A DNA stretch of 60,097 nt from CAJPQU01 sp052170475 (GTDB lineage: Bacteria > Bacillota > Negativicutes > Selenomonadales > Selenomonadaceae): the NCBI GenBank assembly GCA_052170475.1, contig JBQNAL010000011.1, positions 1 through 60,097 on the forward strand, in the 5' to 3' direction. Of the stretch, positions 44,342 to 52,956 are shown in pieces. Positions within the stretch are counted from its first letter, which is position 1. Each line of letters begins with the position of its first letter. Made by a program: the position numbers and the translations under genes. The notes beneath the pieces were generated by a model that was not told the origin of the DNA, did no database searches, and saw nothing but the letters and a program-made list of their open reading frames with translations.

Positions 44342-45013
44342 ATGTCGATCAAAATTCTGATTGCGGACGATCATGCTTTGCTGCGGCAGGGGATCAAGCG
44401 TGTGCTGAACTTCGAGGAGGATTTAGAGGTCATTGGGGAGGCCGGGGACGGGCAGGAAGCCTTAGCGCGAACGCTGGTCTTGCAGCCGGACATCATCCTT
44501 TTGGATCTCAACATGCCGAATCTTTCCGGCCTTGAAGTGACCCGCCAGCTCCAGGCGGCACGGTCGCGCACGAGGATCATCGCGCTCACGATTCACGACA
44601 GTGACAAGTACGTTTTGGAAATGCTCCGAAACGGCGCGTTGGGCTATCTCCTCAAGGACGTGGAGCCTTCCATGCTCATCAAGGCGATCCATGTGGTCGC
44701 GGGGGGCGACGCCTTCGTCTATCCCAAATTGGCGGAACGCATCTTCGGCGGGCTCATGGAAGGGGAGGACGTGAACGCGAAAGCGCGGGAGATGTGGCGG
44801 GAAGGCCGCGCGGAGCGCCTGACACCTCGGGAGATGGACGTTCTTTCCTGCATCGCTAAAGGGTTTTCCAATCAAGACATCGCGCAAGCCCTTTTCGTCA
44901 GTGAAAAGACGGTAAAAAATCACCTGACGAATATCTTCCGCAAGCTCAACGTCAATGACCGCACCCAAGCCCTCATTTATGTCTTGAAACACAAGATCAT
45001 GACGCTGGACTGA
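44342..45013 (+). CDS. NarL/LuxR-family response regulator
   Basis: A 223-residue DNA-binding regulator. The receiver domain (KILIADDHALLRQGIKRVL, phospho-acceptor in ILLDLNMPNLSG at ~55, Lys in GYLLKDVEP) is joined to a LuxR-type HTH (LTPREMDVLSCIAKGFSN, ..VSEKTVKNHLTNIFRKLNV). No sensor kinase is adjacent, so its input is unknown. It lies 73 bases after the secretin gene and could regulate it. A small GACAA/TTGTC stem lies in the gap. A strong stem-loop follows. Confidence 0.93.
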   Translation: MSIKILIADDHALLRQGIKRVLNFEEDLEVIGEAGDGQEALARTLVLQPDIILLDLNMPNLSGLEVTRQLQAARSRTRIIALTIHDSDKYVLEMLRNGALGYLLKDVEPSMLIKAIHVVAGGDAFVYPKLAERIFGGLMEGEDVNAKAREMWREGRAERLTPREMDVLSCIAKGFSNQDIAQALFVSEKTVKNHLTNIFRKLNVNDRTQALIYVLKHKIMTLD

Positions 45014-45032
45014 GTTTTTCTCGTCCGCCTTT

Positions 45033-45072
45033 TGCCCCCGGCGTGTCGGCTTGCCTTGACACCCCGGGGGCA
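45033..45072 (+). terminator. terminator-like hairpin overlapping the cbiL promoter
   Basis: TGCCCCCGG (45033-45041) pairs with CCGGGGGCA (45064-45072), extended by GTGTC/GACAC (45043-45047, 45058-45062). TTGTTG follows. The right arm contains the -35 of the next promoter. Confidence 0.65.
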
Positions 45073-45084
45073 TTGTTGTACTAT
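45056..45084 (+). promoter_or_regulatory. promoter of the tetrapyrrole operon
   Basis: TTGACA (45056-45061), 17 bases, TACTAT (45079-45084), 60 bases before cbiL. No cobalamin riboswitch fits in the short leader. Confidence 0.8.
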
Positions 45085-45143
45085 CATTATAATGAAAAAA
45101 TTCATTTTTCCTATTAGGGTGCGCAGGAATGAGGAGGAACTAC

Positions 45144-45848
45144 ATGACAGGCACATTCTATGGCATCGGGGTCGGCCCCGGCGATCCCGAGCTTTTGACG
45201 ATGAAAGCGGTGCAGGCGATCCGTGCGGTGGACATCCTCATCGCCCCGAAGACGGAGAAAAAGGACGGCAGTGTGGCCTTGGACATCGCCCGCCCCTACC
45301 TCAAGGAGGACGTGCGGATCGTCTATCAGGTGTTTCCCATGGTCAAGGCGTTTGAAGAGGACACGACGGCTTGGGACGCGAATAAGAAGGAGATTTTGGG
45401 CTTTCTTCACGAGGGGAAAAACGTGGGGTTTTTGACGTTGGGGGACGCCATGTTTTTCAGTACCTATATTTATGTGTTCCATCGCTTGAAAAAAGAGGGG
45501 GTACCCATCGAGACGATTCCCGGGATCCCCGCGTTCATCGCCATGGGGAGCCATCTCGGCTGGCCCATCGTGGAGGGAGACGACGTCCTGAGCGTCATCC
45601 CCGCTACCGCCGATATCGAGAAGATTCGAAAGGTCATCGAGGTTTCGGACAATGTGGTGCTGATGAAGGTCTACAAGAATTTCCCGGAGATTGCCGATCT
45701 TTTGGAAGCGCACGGGATGGCGGATCATGCCGTCATGGTAAGCCGCTGCGGCCTGCCGGATGAGGAGCGGATCGACGACATCATGGCGAGGAGGAGCCGC
45801 CCTGTGAACTACCTATCGACGATTATGGCGCGAAGGACGCGAGAATGA
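45144..45848 (+). CDS. cbiL: precorrin-2 C20-methyltransferase (CbiL/CobI)
   Basis: A 234-residue SAM-dependent methyltransferase of the tetrapyrrole class. It methylates C20 of (cobalt-)precorrin-2, the first committed step to cobalamin after precorrin-2. Motifs: GTFYGIGVGPGDPELLTMKA (SAM loop), VGFLTLGDAMFFSTY and ETIPGIPAF. It is the only corrin-specific enzyme in the window and, oddly, heads the general tetrapyrrole operon. ATG 45144 follows GAGGAGG by 7 bases; ATG 45129 precedes that site. Its stop overlaps sirC by 4 bases. Confidence 0.93.
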   Translation: MTGTFYGIGVGPGDPELLTMKAVQAIRAVDILIAPKTEKKDGSVALDIARPYLKEDVRIVYQVFPMVKAFEEDTTAWDANKKEILGFLHEGKNVGFLTLGDAMFFSTYIYVFHRLKKEGVPIETIPGIPAFIAMGSHLGWPIVEGDDVLSVIPATADIEKIRKVIEVSDNVVLMKVYKNFPEIADLLEAHGMADHAVMVSRCGLPDEERIDDIMARRSRPVNYLSTIMARRTRE

Positions 45849-46501
45849 TGAAGGAGCAGGTTTATCCGGTCAATATGAAACTGAGTGGTCGCCGTTGCGC
45901 CATTGTGGGCGGCGGTCACATCGCGCTGCGCCGCGCCAAGGCGCTCGTCGCGGCGGAGGCGGTGGTGACGGTCATCGCGCCAAAAGCGGTGCCGGAGATC
46001 GTGGATATGGCGCGGGAAGGGCAGCTGCAGTGGGTGAAAGAGGGCTTCACGGCGTCTCAGATCGTGGGCATGTTCCTCGTGGTCTGCGCGACCGACGACG
46101 AGGCGGTGAACCGTGCCGCTGCGTGGTCAGCGAAAGCCACGGGGGCGCTCGTCAATATGGCTGCGCCCCCCATGGAATTGAGCGACTTCACCGTGCCGGC
46201 ACAAGTGGGACACGGGCAGCTTCTCTTTACGGTCTCTACCGCTGGCACGAGCCCGGAGCTTTCCCGGATTCTCTGTCGGGAACTGGCGGACAAATTTGCC
46301 GATGTCTACGGCACATGGCTCGAGCGGTTGGCGCCGCTTCGGCAGGAGGCACAGAAGAAATTTTCGCAAAGCGAGGTGCGGGAGATCTTCTGGCGCTCGG
46401 CGCTCGACGATGAGGTGATGGCGCTGGTGCGAGAAAAGAAGTACGACGAAGCGGAGGCGCGGGTGAAAGATGCGATTGCTCGGTTTAGGCCTCAATCATA
46501 A
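45845..46501 (+). CDS. sirC: precorrin-2 dehydrogenase / sirohydrochlorin ferrochelatase-type protein
   Basis: A 218-residue NAD-binding protein of the CysG N-terminal/Met8 family. The Rossmann motif AIVGGGHIALRRAKALV oxidises precorrin-2 to sirohydrochlorin; VVCATDDEAVN, LVNMAAPPMELSDFTVPA and FTVSTAGTSPELSRIL follow the family. Some members also insert metal. Placed between cbiL and hemA, it directs flux to siroheme. ATGA overlap with cbiL; its end overlaps hemA by 32 bases. Confidence 0.93.
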   Translation: MMKEQVYPVNMKLSGRRCAIVGGGHIALRRAKALVAAEAVVTVIAPKAVPEIVDMAREGQLQWVKEGFTASQIVGMFLVVCATDDEAVNRAAAWSAKATGALVNMAAPPMELSDFTVPAQVGHGQLLFTVSTAGTSPELSRILCRELADKFADVYGTWLERLAPLRQEAQKKFSQSEVREIFWRSALDDEVMALVREKKYDEAEARVKDAIARFRPQS

Positions 46502-47750
46502 GACGGCACCCGTGGCGCTCCGGGAGCGGTTCGCTCTCTCGAAAGAGAAGGTGCGTCGGGGGCTTCAGCATTTGGGGGAATATGATCCCCTGCACGAAGC
46601 GGTGGTCGTCTCCACCTGCAATCGCAGCGAGATATATGCTATGGCGGCGGACGAGGTTTCCGGCATGGAGGCGATCCGTCGCTTTTGGACGGATATGACC
46701 GGCCATCGGGAAAACATCGACGAGTACCTCTATACCTTCACGGACGAAGCCTGTGTGCGCCACCTCTTTCGGGTGGCGTCCAGCCTTGATTCCTTAGTGA
46801 TTGGGGAAGGGCAGATCTTAAGTCAAGTGAAGGACGCTTACGCCATGGCGCACGCCGCCGGCACGACGAGTACCGTCCTCAACACCCTCTTTCATCGCGC
46901 CATCACGACGGGAAAGCGCGTGCGGACGGAGACGCGCATCGCGTTCAGCGCCGTTTCGGTGAGCTATGCGGCGGTGGAGTTGGCGCGGGACATCTTCGGG
47001 ACGCTCGAAAATTCCAGCGCCCTCATTTTCGGTGCGGGGAAGATGGCGGAATTGACGGCGGAAAATTTGCAGGGGCGCGGCGTGAAGAAGATCTATGTGG
47101 CGAACCGCCACCGCGAGAACGCAGAGGAGATGGCGGCGCGGTTCGGCGGCGAAGCGGTGGATTTCGATTCGGGGCTGGAGGCAGCGCCGGATGCGGACAT
47201 CGTGGTGACCTCCACCGGGGCGCCCCACTACGTGATTCACCCGTGGGATACGCAAAGGGCCATGCGGGCGCGGGGCGGCCGCCCCTTGGTCTTCATCGAT
47301 ATTGCCGTGCCGCGGGACGTCGATCCCGAGGTGTCGGACATACAGGGCGTCACCGTCTACAACATCGACGATTTAGAAGAGGTCGTAGACGAGCATAAAG
47401 AGGAACGGCAGAAGGAAGCCCATCAGGCGGAAGCGATCATCGAGGAGGAAGTGGCGTCGCTGCGGGAAAAATTCCAGTACCTCTCCTTCCAGCCCCTCAT
47501 GGCGCGGCTCTCGAACCGTGCGGACAAGATCCGGCGCCGCGAGCTGCGCCGTGCCTTGGGGAAGTTGCCGCAGCTCGATGTGGCGGAGGCGAAGGTCGTG
47601 GAACACATGTCGCGGATGATCGTCCGCAAGCTCCTGCGCTTTCCCATGATGGAGATCAATGCGGCGGCAGGGACGGAGCGGGAGCAGTTCTACATCGATG
47701 CGATGAACAGCCTGTTTAAGTTGGATTTTTCGGAAGAACTGCTCAAATGA
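46470..47750 (+). CDS. hemA: glutamyl-tRNA reductase
   Basis: A 426-residue enzyme reducing glutamyl-tRNA(Glu) to glutamate-1-semialdehyde, the first step of C5-pathway tetrapyrrole synthesis. Motifs: LGLNHKTAPVALRERF, catalytic Cys in VVVSTCNRSEIY (~50), SLVIGEGQILSQVKDAY, then the NADPH site IFGAGKMAEL and a C-terminal helical dimerisation domain (KLLRFPMMEIN). Full length. It starts inside the end of sirC. The foldback repeat copy B begins at its stop codon. Confidence 0.97.
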   Translation: MRLLGLGLNHKTAPVALRERFALSKEKVRRGLQHLGEYDPLHEAVVVSTCNRSEIYAMAADEVSGMEAIRRFWTDMTGHRENIDEYLYTFTDEACVRHLFRVASSLDSLVIGEGQILSQVKDAYAMAHAAGTTSTVLNTLFHRAITTGKRVRTETRIAFSAVSVSYAAVELARDIFGTLENSSALIFGAGKMAELTAENLQGRGVKKIYVANRHRENAEEMAARFGGEAVDFDSGLEAAPDADIVVTSTGAPHYVIHPWDTQRAMRARGGRPLVFIDIAVPRDVDPEVSDIQGVTVYNIDDLEEVVDEHKEERQKEAHQAEAIIEEEVASLREKFQYLSFQPLMARLSNRADKIRRRELRRALGKLPQLDVAEAKVVEHMSRMIVRKLLRFPMMEINAAAGTEREQFYIDAMNSLFKLDFSEELLK

Positions 47751-47874
47751 AAGGCATCCGATGGGTGCAGCTTTTTCCCCGGTCGAGGAAACAAACCGAA
47801 CGCATGGCAAGGGCGATGCGGTGGATTTGTTGACGATGGCGGGGCAACAAAGATGCGTCGATATGCGGGCTGCA
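47747..47874. repeat. foldback element, copy B (diverged)
   Basis: Homologous to 25943-26092 and centred at 47810/47811. Apical GCATGGC-AAGG-GCGATGC, AACAAA/TTTGTT (47790-47795, 47826-47831) and CCCCG/CGGGG recur at equivalent spacings. Internal-loop bases (GAGGA on one side, GACGATGG on the other) are conserved while several stem bases differ. The outermost arm of copy A is not preserved; here it would fall inside hemA. It occupies most of the hemA-hemC gap and is therefore transcribed in the operon. Confidence 0.8.
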
Positions 47875-47915
47875 TGTATCGGGGGTCTTGGTATCGGGGA
47901 GGCGAAAAACGGCGG

Positions 47916-48854
47916 ATGGGGCAGAAAATCATCATTGGCACGCGCAGTAGTAAATTAGCCCTTTGGCAGGCGGCGTACGTCGCCGAGCGGCTGCGGGCAG
48001 AGCACCCCGGTCTCATCGTCGAGGAAAAGCGCATGACGACAAAGGGGGATCGCATCCTCGACGCGCCCTTGGCGAAGATCGGCGGGAAGGGGCTGTTCAC
48101 GAAAGAGTTGGAAACGGCCATGCAGGAAGGCGAGATCGACATCGCCGTACACAGCCTGAAGGACATGCCCACAGAGGTGCCGGAGGGACTGGTCATCACG
48201 GCGATCACGGAGCGCTACGATCCCGGTGACGCAGTGGTCAGCCCCCGCTACCGTACCCTTGCCGCACTGCCTGAGGGGGCGCGGGTGGGTACTTCCAGCT
48301 TGCGCCGCCGGGCGCAAATTTTGGCGGCGCGTCCCGATTTGACTCTCCTCGATCTTCGGGGAAACGTCAACACGCGCTTGGCAAAATTGGACGAGGGGGC
48401 ATACGACGCCATTATTTTGGCGGTGGCGGGTCTTAAGCGTCTGGGGTTTGGCGATCGGATCACGGAGGTATTGCCCCGCGCTCTCTGCCTTCCGGCGGTC
48501 GGGCAGGGGGCGCTCGCGATTGAGGCGCGGGCGGCGGACGCCGAGACGCGGCGGCTCGTGGATTTTCTGCGGGACGACGATATGGCGGACTGCGCGGCGG
48601 CGGAGCGAGCCTTCCTCGAAACGGTGGAAGGCGGCTGCCAGGTGCCGGTGGGGGTCTATGCCGCAATCGAGGGCGAGGCGCTGACGGTGGAAGCCGTCAT
48701 CGCCTCCCTCGACGGGCAGACGCGCTTTCGCGATACGCTCCGTGGGGCGCGCCGCGAAGCGAAGCAGTTAGGGAAGGCATTGGCGGATCGGCTGTTGGAC
48801 GCGGGCGGCATCAAGATCCTGCATGAGATCGGGCTTTTGCTCGATCGACACTGA
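47916..48854 (+). CDS. hemC: hydroxymethylbilane synthase (porphobilinogen deaminase)
   Basis: A 312-residue enzyme that joins four porphobilinogens into hydroxymethylbilane. Motifs: IIIGTRSSKLALWQAAYV, DIAVHSLKDMPTEVPEGL, GTSSLRRRAQI, LDLRGNVNTRLAKLDEG, and the Cys that carries the dipyrromethane cofactor in VEGGCQVPVGVY (~241). ATG 47916 gives the family N terminus, though GGGGAGG is 13 bases away. The 5-prime leader is the foldback repeat, which might affect translation. Confidence 0.96.
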   Translation: MGQKIIIGTRSSKLALWQAAYVAERLRAEHPGLIVEEKRMTTKGDRILDAPLAKIGGKGLFTKELETAMQEGEIDIAVHSLKDMPTEVPEGLVITAITERYDPGDAVVSPRYRTLAALPEGARVGTSSLRRRAQILAARPDLTLLDLRGNVNTRLAKLDEGAYDAIILAVAGLKRLGFGDRITEVLPRALCLPAVGQGALAIEARAADAETRRLVDFLRDDDMADCAAAERAFLETVEGGCQVPVGVYAAIEGEALTVEAVIASLDGQTRFRDTLRGARREAKQLGKALADRLLDAGGIKILHEIGLLLDRH

Positions 48855-48901
48855 CGCGATCGGCAGGAACGCAGTGTAGGGATAAAGAACGGGAGGATAT
48901 G

Positions 48902-50410
48902 ATGGCAGGTATCGTATACTTAGTGGGGGCGGGGCCGGGAGACAGCGGACTCATCACCCTCAAGGCGGTGGAATGTCTGAAAAAGGCGGAGGTCGTCGTC
49001 TACGACCACTTGGCGGATGACCGCATCTTGCGCTGGGCGCCGGCGGCGGCGGAACGGATCTATGTGGGCAAGGTCTCCGCCGACCACACCATGAAGCAGG
49101 AAGACATCAGCCGCCTCTTGGTGGAAAAGGCGAAGGAAAATCGTTGTGTGGTGCGCTTAAAGGGCGGCGATCCCTTCGTTTTCGGACGGGGCGGGGAGGA
49201 AGCGCTCCTCCTCGCGGAGCATCATATCCCCTTTGAGATCGTGCCGGGGGTCACCTCCGCCATTTCGGTACCCGCTTACGCCGGGATTCCCGTGACACAG
49301 CGGCGCATGGCCGTTTCCTTCGCCGTCGTCACCGGGCATGAGGATCCGACGAAAGGGGAGTCTGCCATTCGCTGGGACAAGTTGGCCACGGCGGTCGATA
49401 CCTTGGTGTTTTTGATGGGGGTGGAAAACCTTCCCCACATCACCGGTCAGCTCATCGCAAACGGACGTGCCGCCGATACCCCGGCGGCGGTGATCCGCTG
49501 GGGGACGAAGCCGGAGCAGGAGACCTTGGTGACGACGCTCGGCGAAGCGGCAGAGGCGGTGAAGGCCGCAGGGCTAAAGCCTCCCGCCATCTTCGTCGTA
49601 GGGGACGTCGTGACGCTGCGCGAGAAGATCGGCTGGTTCGACGCGCGCCCTCTCTTTGGTACGACGGTACTCGTCACCCGCGCCCGGGCGCAGGCGTCGA
49701 AGCTGACGACGAAGTTGGATGCCTTGGGGGCGCGGTGCATCGAGCTTCCCGCCATCAAGATCGCGCCGCCGCCGGACGCCTATCAGGCCGTGGATCAGGC
49801 GATCCAAAGAATCGCCGACTACGACTGGCTGATCTTTACCAGCACCAACGGTGTGGACGCCTTCTTCGCGCGGCTTTTCGCCGCCGGAAAGGACGCCCGC
49901 GCGCTTTCGAACGCCCGCCTCGCCGCCATCGGCAAATCCACGGCGAAGCGGCTCAGGGTCTACGGCCTTACGGCCGACCTCATGCCGGGCGAATTTCGTG
50001 CCGAGGGCATCTTGGTTGCCTTGAAGGGCGAATTGGCACCCGGGGCGCGCATCCTCATTCCCCGCGCCTTGGAAGCCCGGGAGATTTTGCCCGACCGCTT
50101 GCGCGAATACGGTGCATCCGTAGACGTCGCCCCCGTCTACGAGACGGTGACGGAAGAGGATGATCCCGCTGCCGTGCGGGCGATGCTCGCGGCAGGGGAG
50201 ATCGACTTCGTGACCTTTGCCAGCTCCTCCACCGTAAAGAATCTGGTCAAGCTGTTGGGGGACGCGGCGCTCCTCCAAAAGACGAAGGTCATTGCCATCG
50301 GCCCCATTACCGCCGAGACCTGCGAATCCTTGGGAATAAAGCCCACGGCGGTGGCGAAGGAGTACACCATTGATGGGATGGTCAGCGCCATTCGGGAACA
50401 TCGCGGGTGA
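48902..50410 (+). CDS. cobA-hemD: uroporphyrinogen-III C-methyltransferase fused to uroporphyrinogen-III synthase
   Basis: A 502-residue bifunctional protein. Residues 1-~245 are CobA/SUMT (YLVGAGPGDSGLITLKAVEC, VVRLKGGDPFVFGRGGEEA, VPGVTSAISVPAYAGIPVT), which methylates uroporphyrinogen III twice to precorrin-2. Residues ~255-502 are HemD (TVLVTRARAQASKL, FTSTNGVDAFF, AAIGKSTAKRL, FASSSTVKN), which closes and inverts hydroxymethylbilane. The fusion is common in Firmicutes and funnels product toward corrin/siroheme. Start ATG 48902, 5 bases after GGGAGG; ATG 48899 is too close. Confidence 0.96.
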   Translation: MAGIVYLVGAGPGDSGLITLKAVECLKKAEVVVYDHLADDRILRWAPAAAERIYVGKVSADHTMKQEDISRLLVEKAKENRCVVRLKGGDPFVFGRGGEEALLLAEHHIPFEIVPGVTSAISVPAYAGIPVTQRRMAVSFAVVTGHEDPTKGESAIRWDKLATAVDTLVFLMGVENLPHITGQLIANGRAADTPAAVIRWGTKPEQETLVTTLGEAAEAVKAAGLKPPAIFVVGDVVTLREKIGWFDARPLFGTTVLVTRARAQASKLTTKLDALGARCIELPAIKIAPPPDAYQAVDQAIQRIADYDWLIFTSTNGVDAFFARLFAAGKDARALSNARLAAIGKSTAKRLRVYGLTADLMPGEFRAEGILVALKGELAPGARILIPRALEAREILPDRLREYGASVDVAPVYETVTEEDDPAAVRAMLAAGEIDFVTFASSSTVKNLVKLLGDAALLQKTKVIAIGPITAETCESLGIKPTAVAKEYTIDGMVSAIREHRG

Positions 50411-50466
50411 CCTTGGGAACGGCAAGGGACATGCGGTGCCATAGAAGAACATTTTTGAAGAGAGCA

Positions 50467-50491
50467 AAAGCCGCGTCGTCAGCGCGGCTTT
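50467..50491 (+). other. stem-loop between cobA-hemD and hemB
   Basis: AAAGCCGCG pairs with CGCGGCTTT over a 7-base loop (9 bp). Only a short T-run; it may attenuate or stabilise the operon mRNA. Confidence 0.45.
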
Positions 50492-50541
50492 CGCCAACTG
50501 GGGCGGTTTTCGCGGGAAAACCGTGCCGAAGGAGGGAATCC

Positions 50542-51519
50542 ATGATGGAAAAACAACCCTTGCGCCCCCGGCGCATGAGAAGATCGGAAGGAATACGCGC
50601 GATGGTGCGGGAGACGACGCTCTCGGTGAAGGACTTCGTTTACCCCCTCTTCGTGGTGCCGGGAGAAAACATTCGAGAACCCATCCCCAGTATGCCGGGC
50701 TGCGACCATCTTTCCGTCGATAAGGCCGTGGCCGTGGCACAGGAAGCCTTTGCACTCGGCATCCCGGCGGTGGAAGTTTTCGGCCTACCCGCCTATAAGG
50801 ACGAGGTAGGCTCTTCGGCGTGGGATAGGGAAAGCCCCGTGCAGCGTGCCATCGCTGCCATCCGAAAGGCGGTGCCGGAGATGGTCATCGTGGGGGACGT
50901 GTGCCTTTGCCAGTATACCTCCCACGGACACTGCGGCAAGCTCTCCGGCCATGAAGTGGACAACGACGCCACGCTGCCGCTCCTCCAGAAGGTGGCTGTG
51001 AGCCAAGCGGAAGCGGGCGCGGACATCGTCGCCCCCTCGGACATGATGGACGGACGGGTGGGCGCGATCCGAGAAGCGCTGGACGATAAGGGATTGTCCC
51101 ATGTTTCCATCATGTCCTATGCGGTGAAGTACGCGTCGGGCTACTACGGCCCCTTTCGGGACGCCGCAGACTCCACGCCTCAGTTCGGCGACCGGCGGGG
51201 CTACCAGATGGATCCGGCCAACGCCCGTGAAGCGATGAAGGAAGTCGCCCTCGACATCGCCGAAGGCGCGGACATCCTCATGGTGAAGCCGGCTCTCGCT
51301 TACCTTGACATCGTGCGCGCCGTGCGGGATGCGATCCACCACCCCGTGGCCGTCTACAACGTCAGCGGCGAATACGCCATGGTAAAAGCCGCTGCCCAAA
51401 ACGGTTGGATCGACGAAAAGCGCATCGTCCTCGAAACCCTCACCGGCATGAAGCGTGCGGGCGCCGACATCATCATCACCTACCACGCATTGGACGCGGC
51501 GCGCTGGCTGAAGGCGTGA
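50542..51519 (+). CDS. hemB: delta-aminolevulinic acid dehydratase (porphobilinogen synthase)
   Basis: A 325-residue TIM-barrel enzyme condensing two ALA to porphobilinogen. The Schiff-base Lys residues lie in SYAVKYASGYYGPFRDA (~195) and LMVKPALAYLD (~248). A zinc-type Cys cluster is present in DVCLCQYTSHGHCG. ATG 50542 or 50545 follows AAGGAGGG; the frame is open further upstream through the intergenic hairpin but without the family sequence. It lies 131 bases after cobA-hemD. Confidence 0.96.
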   Translation: MMEKQPLRPRRMRRSEGIRAMVRETTLSVKDFVYPLFVVPGENIREPIPSMPGCDHLSVDKAVAVAQEAFALGIPAVEVFGLPAYKDEVGSSAWDRESPVQRAIAAIRKAVPEMVIVGDVCLCQYTSHGHCGKLSGHEVDNDATLPLLQKVAVSQAEAGADIVAPSDMMDGRVGAIREALDDKGLSHVSIMSYAVKYASGYYGPFRDAADSTPQFGDRRGYQMDPANAREAMKEVALDIAEGADILMVKPALAYLDIVRAVRDAIHHPVAVYNVSGEYAMVKAAAQNGWIDEKRIVLETLTGMKRAGADIIITYHALDAARWLKA

Positions 51520-51551
51520 CGCGCACTTCACGCCGACGCACCGAACACAGA

Positions 51552-51594
51552 AAAACGCCCACCAGACGCCCGGAAAAGGGCGCGGGGGCGTTTT
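51552..51594 (+). terminator. stem-loop between hemB and hemL
   Basis: AAAACGCCC (51552-51560) pairs with GGGCGTTTT (51586-51594), with an inner GCCC/GGGC pairing. It ends in Ts and lies 29 bases before hemL, so it may be a partial terminator. Confidence 0.6.
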
Positions 51595-51622
51595 GCATAG
51601 GGGAATCAAAGGAGCGAAGAAC

Positions 51623-52942
51623 ATGCTGAACCTGACAAAATCCGCCGCCGCCTTCGAGGAGGCGAAAACGCTCATGCCGGGGGGCGTGAACAGCCCGGTG
51701 CGTTCCTATCGGAGCGTCGACTGCAATCCTCCCTTCATCGCCCGGGCGGAGGGCAGCCGCATCTACGACATCGACGGGAACGCCTACATCGACTATGTTG
51801 GCTCTTGGGGGCCGATGGTGGTGGGACACGCTCACCCGAAGGTGGTCAAGGCCTTGCAGGAAGCCGCAACGCGCGGCACGAGCTACGGCGCGCCCACCTT
51901 GGCGGAATCGGCATTGGCGAAATTGGTGCGGCAGGTCTATCCCTCCATGGAGCTGTTGCGCATGGTCAATTCGGGGACGGAAGCCACCATGAGCGCCCTT
52001 CGTCTGGCGCGGGGCTTCACCGGGCGGGATAAGATCGTAAAATTCATCGGCTGCTACCACGGACACAGCGACGGCCTCTTGGTGAAGGCGGGGTCGGGAC
52101 TCGCGACCTTCGGCGTCCCGGACAGCCCCGGCGTGCCGAAAAGCGTCGCGGCGGACACCATCACCGTTCCTTATAACGACGAGGACGCCATCGCCGCCGT
52201 CATGGAGGAACACGGCAAAGAGATCGCCGCCGTCATCGTGGAGCCGGTGGCGGGGAATATGGGCTTGGTGCTGCCGGAGAATGGCTACTTAGAAAAGCTG
52301 CGCCAACTGACGATAGAGCAGGGGGCGCTCCTCATCTTCGACGAAGTGATGTGCGGCTTTCGCGCCTCTTTGGGCGGGGCGCAGGCCGCCTACGGCGTCA
52401 CGCCCGACCTCACCTGTCTCGGGAAGATCATCGGCGGCGGTCTGCCGGTGGCCGCCTACGGCGGGCGGCGCGACATCATGACGTTCGTCTCCCCCGCCGG
52501 CCCCGTCTACCAGGCGGGTACGCTCTCCGGCAACCCGCTGGCCATGACAGCGGGACTGGCGACGCTCGAGATTCTCACCGCCGAGCCGGCGGACGGCGAG
52601 CCGGATTACAGCCGCCGCCTCACCTTGCAGACGAAAAAACTCGTCTTGGGCTGGGCGGAGCAGGCGAAAAAAGTCGGTATTCCCGTACAGGTACACCAAG
52701 CCGGATCCATGTTCGGCCTCTTCTTCAACGGGGCGCACGTCCGCGACTACGCCACCTCCGCCGCCTCCGATCAGGAAGCCTTCAAGGTCTGGTTCCGTGC
52801 CATGTTGGAGCAGGGCATCTACCTCGCTCCTTCCCAGTTTGAGACCATCTTCCTCTCCGGCGCTCACACCGACGCCGACATTGCAGCGACCTTAGCCGCT
52901 TCGGAAAAAGCCTTCGCCGCCGTCAAACGCGCCCGCGGGTGA
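51623..52942 (+). CDS. hemL: glutamate-1-semialdehyde 2,1-aminomutase
   Basis: A 439-residue PLP enzyme converting glutamate-1-semialdehyde to 5-aminolevulinate. Motifs: LMPGGVNSPVRSYRSV, MVNSGTEATMSALRLARGFT, IIFDEV-type LLIFDEVMCGFR, and the PLP Lys in CLGKIIGGGLPVAAYGG (~267). The acidic GTLSGNPLAMTAGLATLE closes the site. ATG 51623 follows AAAGGAG. Last gene of the tetrapyrrole operon, convergent with the next gene across 14 bases. Confidence 0.96.
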   Translation: MLNLTKSAAAFEEAKTLMPGGVNSPVRSYRSVDCNPPFIARAEGSRIYDIDGNAYIDYVGSWGPMVVGHAHPKVVKALQEAATRGTSYGAPTLAESALAKLVRQVYPSMELLRMVNSGTEATMSALRLARGFTGRDKIVKFIGCYHGHSDGLLVKAGSGLATFGVPDSPGVPKSVAADTITVPYNDEDAIAAVMEEHGKEIAAVIVEPVAGNMGLVLPENGYLEKLRQLTIEQGALLIFDEVMCGFRASLGGAQAAYGVTPDLTCLGKIIGGGLPVAAYGGRRDIMTFVSPAGPVYQAGTLSGNPLAMTAGLATLEILTAEPADGEPDYSRRLTLQTKKLVLGWAEQAKKVGIPVQVHQAGSMFGLFFNGAHVRDYATSAASDQEAFKVWFRAMLEQGIYLAPSQFETIFLSGAHTDADIAATLAASEKAFAAVKRARG

Positions 52943-52956
52943 GGGGCGGCAATCGT

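Noticed and set aside
45085..45143. Cobalamin riboswitch before cbiL
   Set aside because: The leader is under 60 bases and lacks the B12-box core, so a riboswitch of ~200 bases cannot fit.
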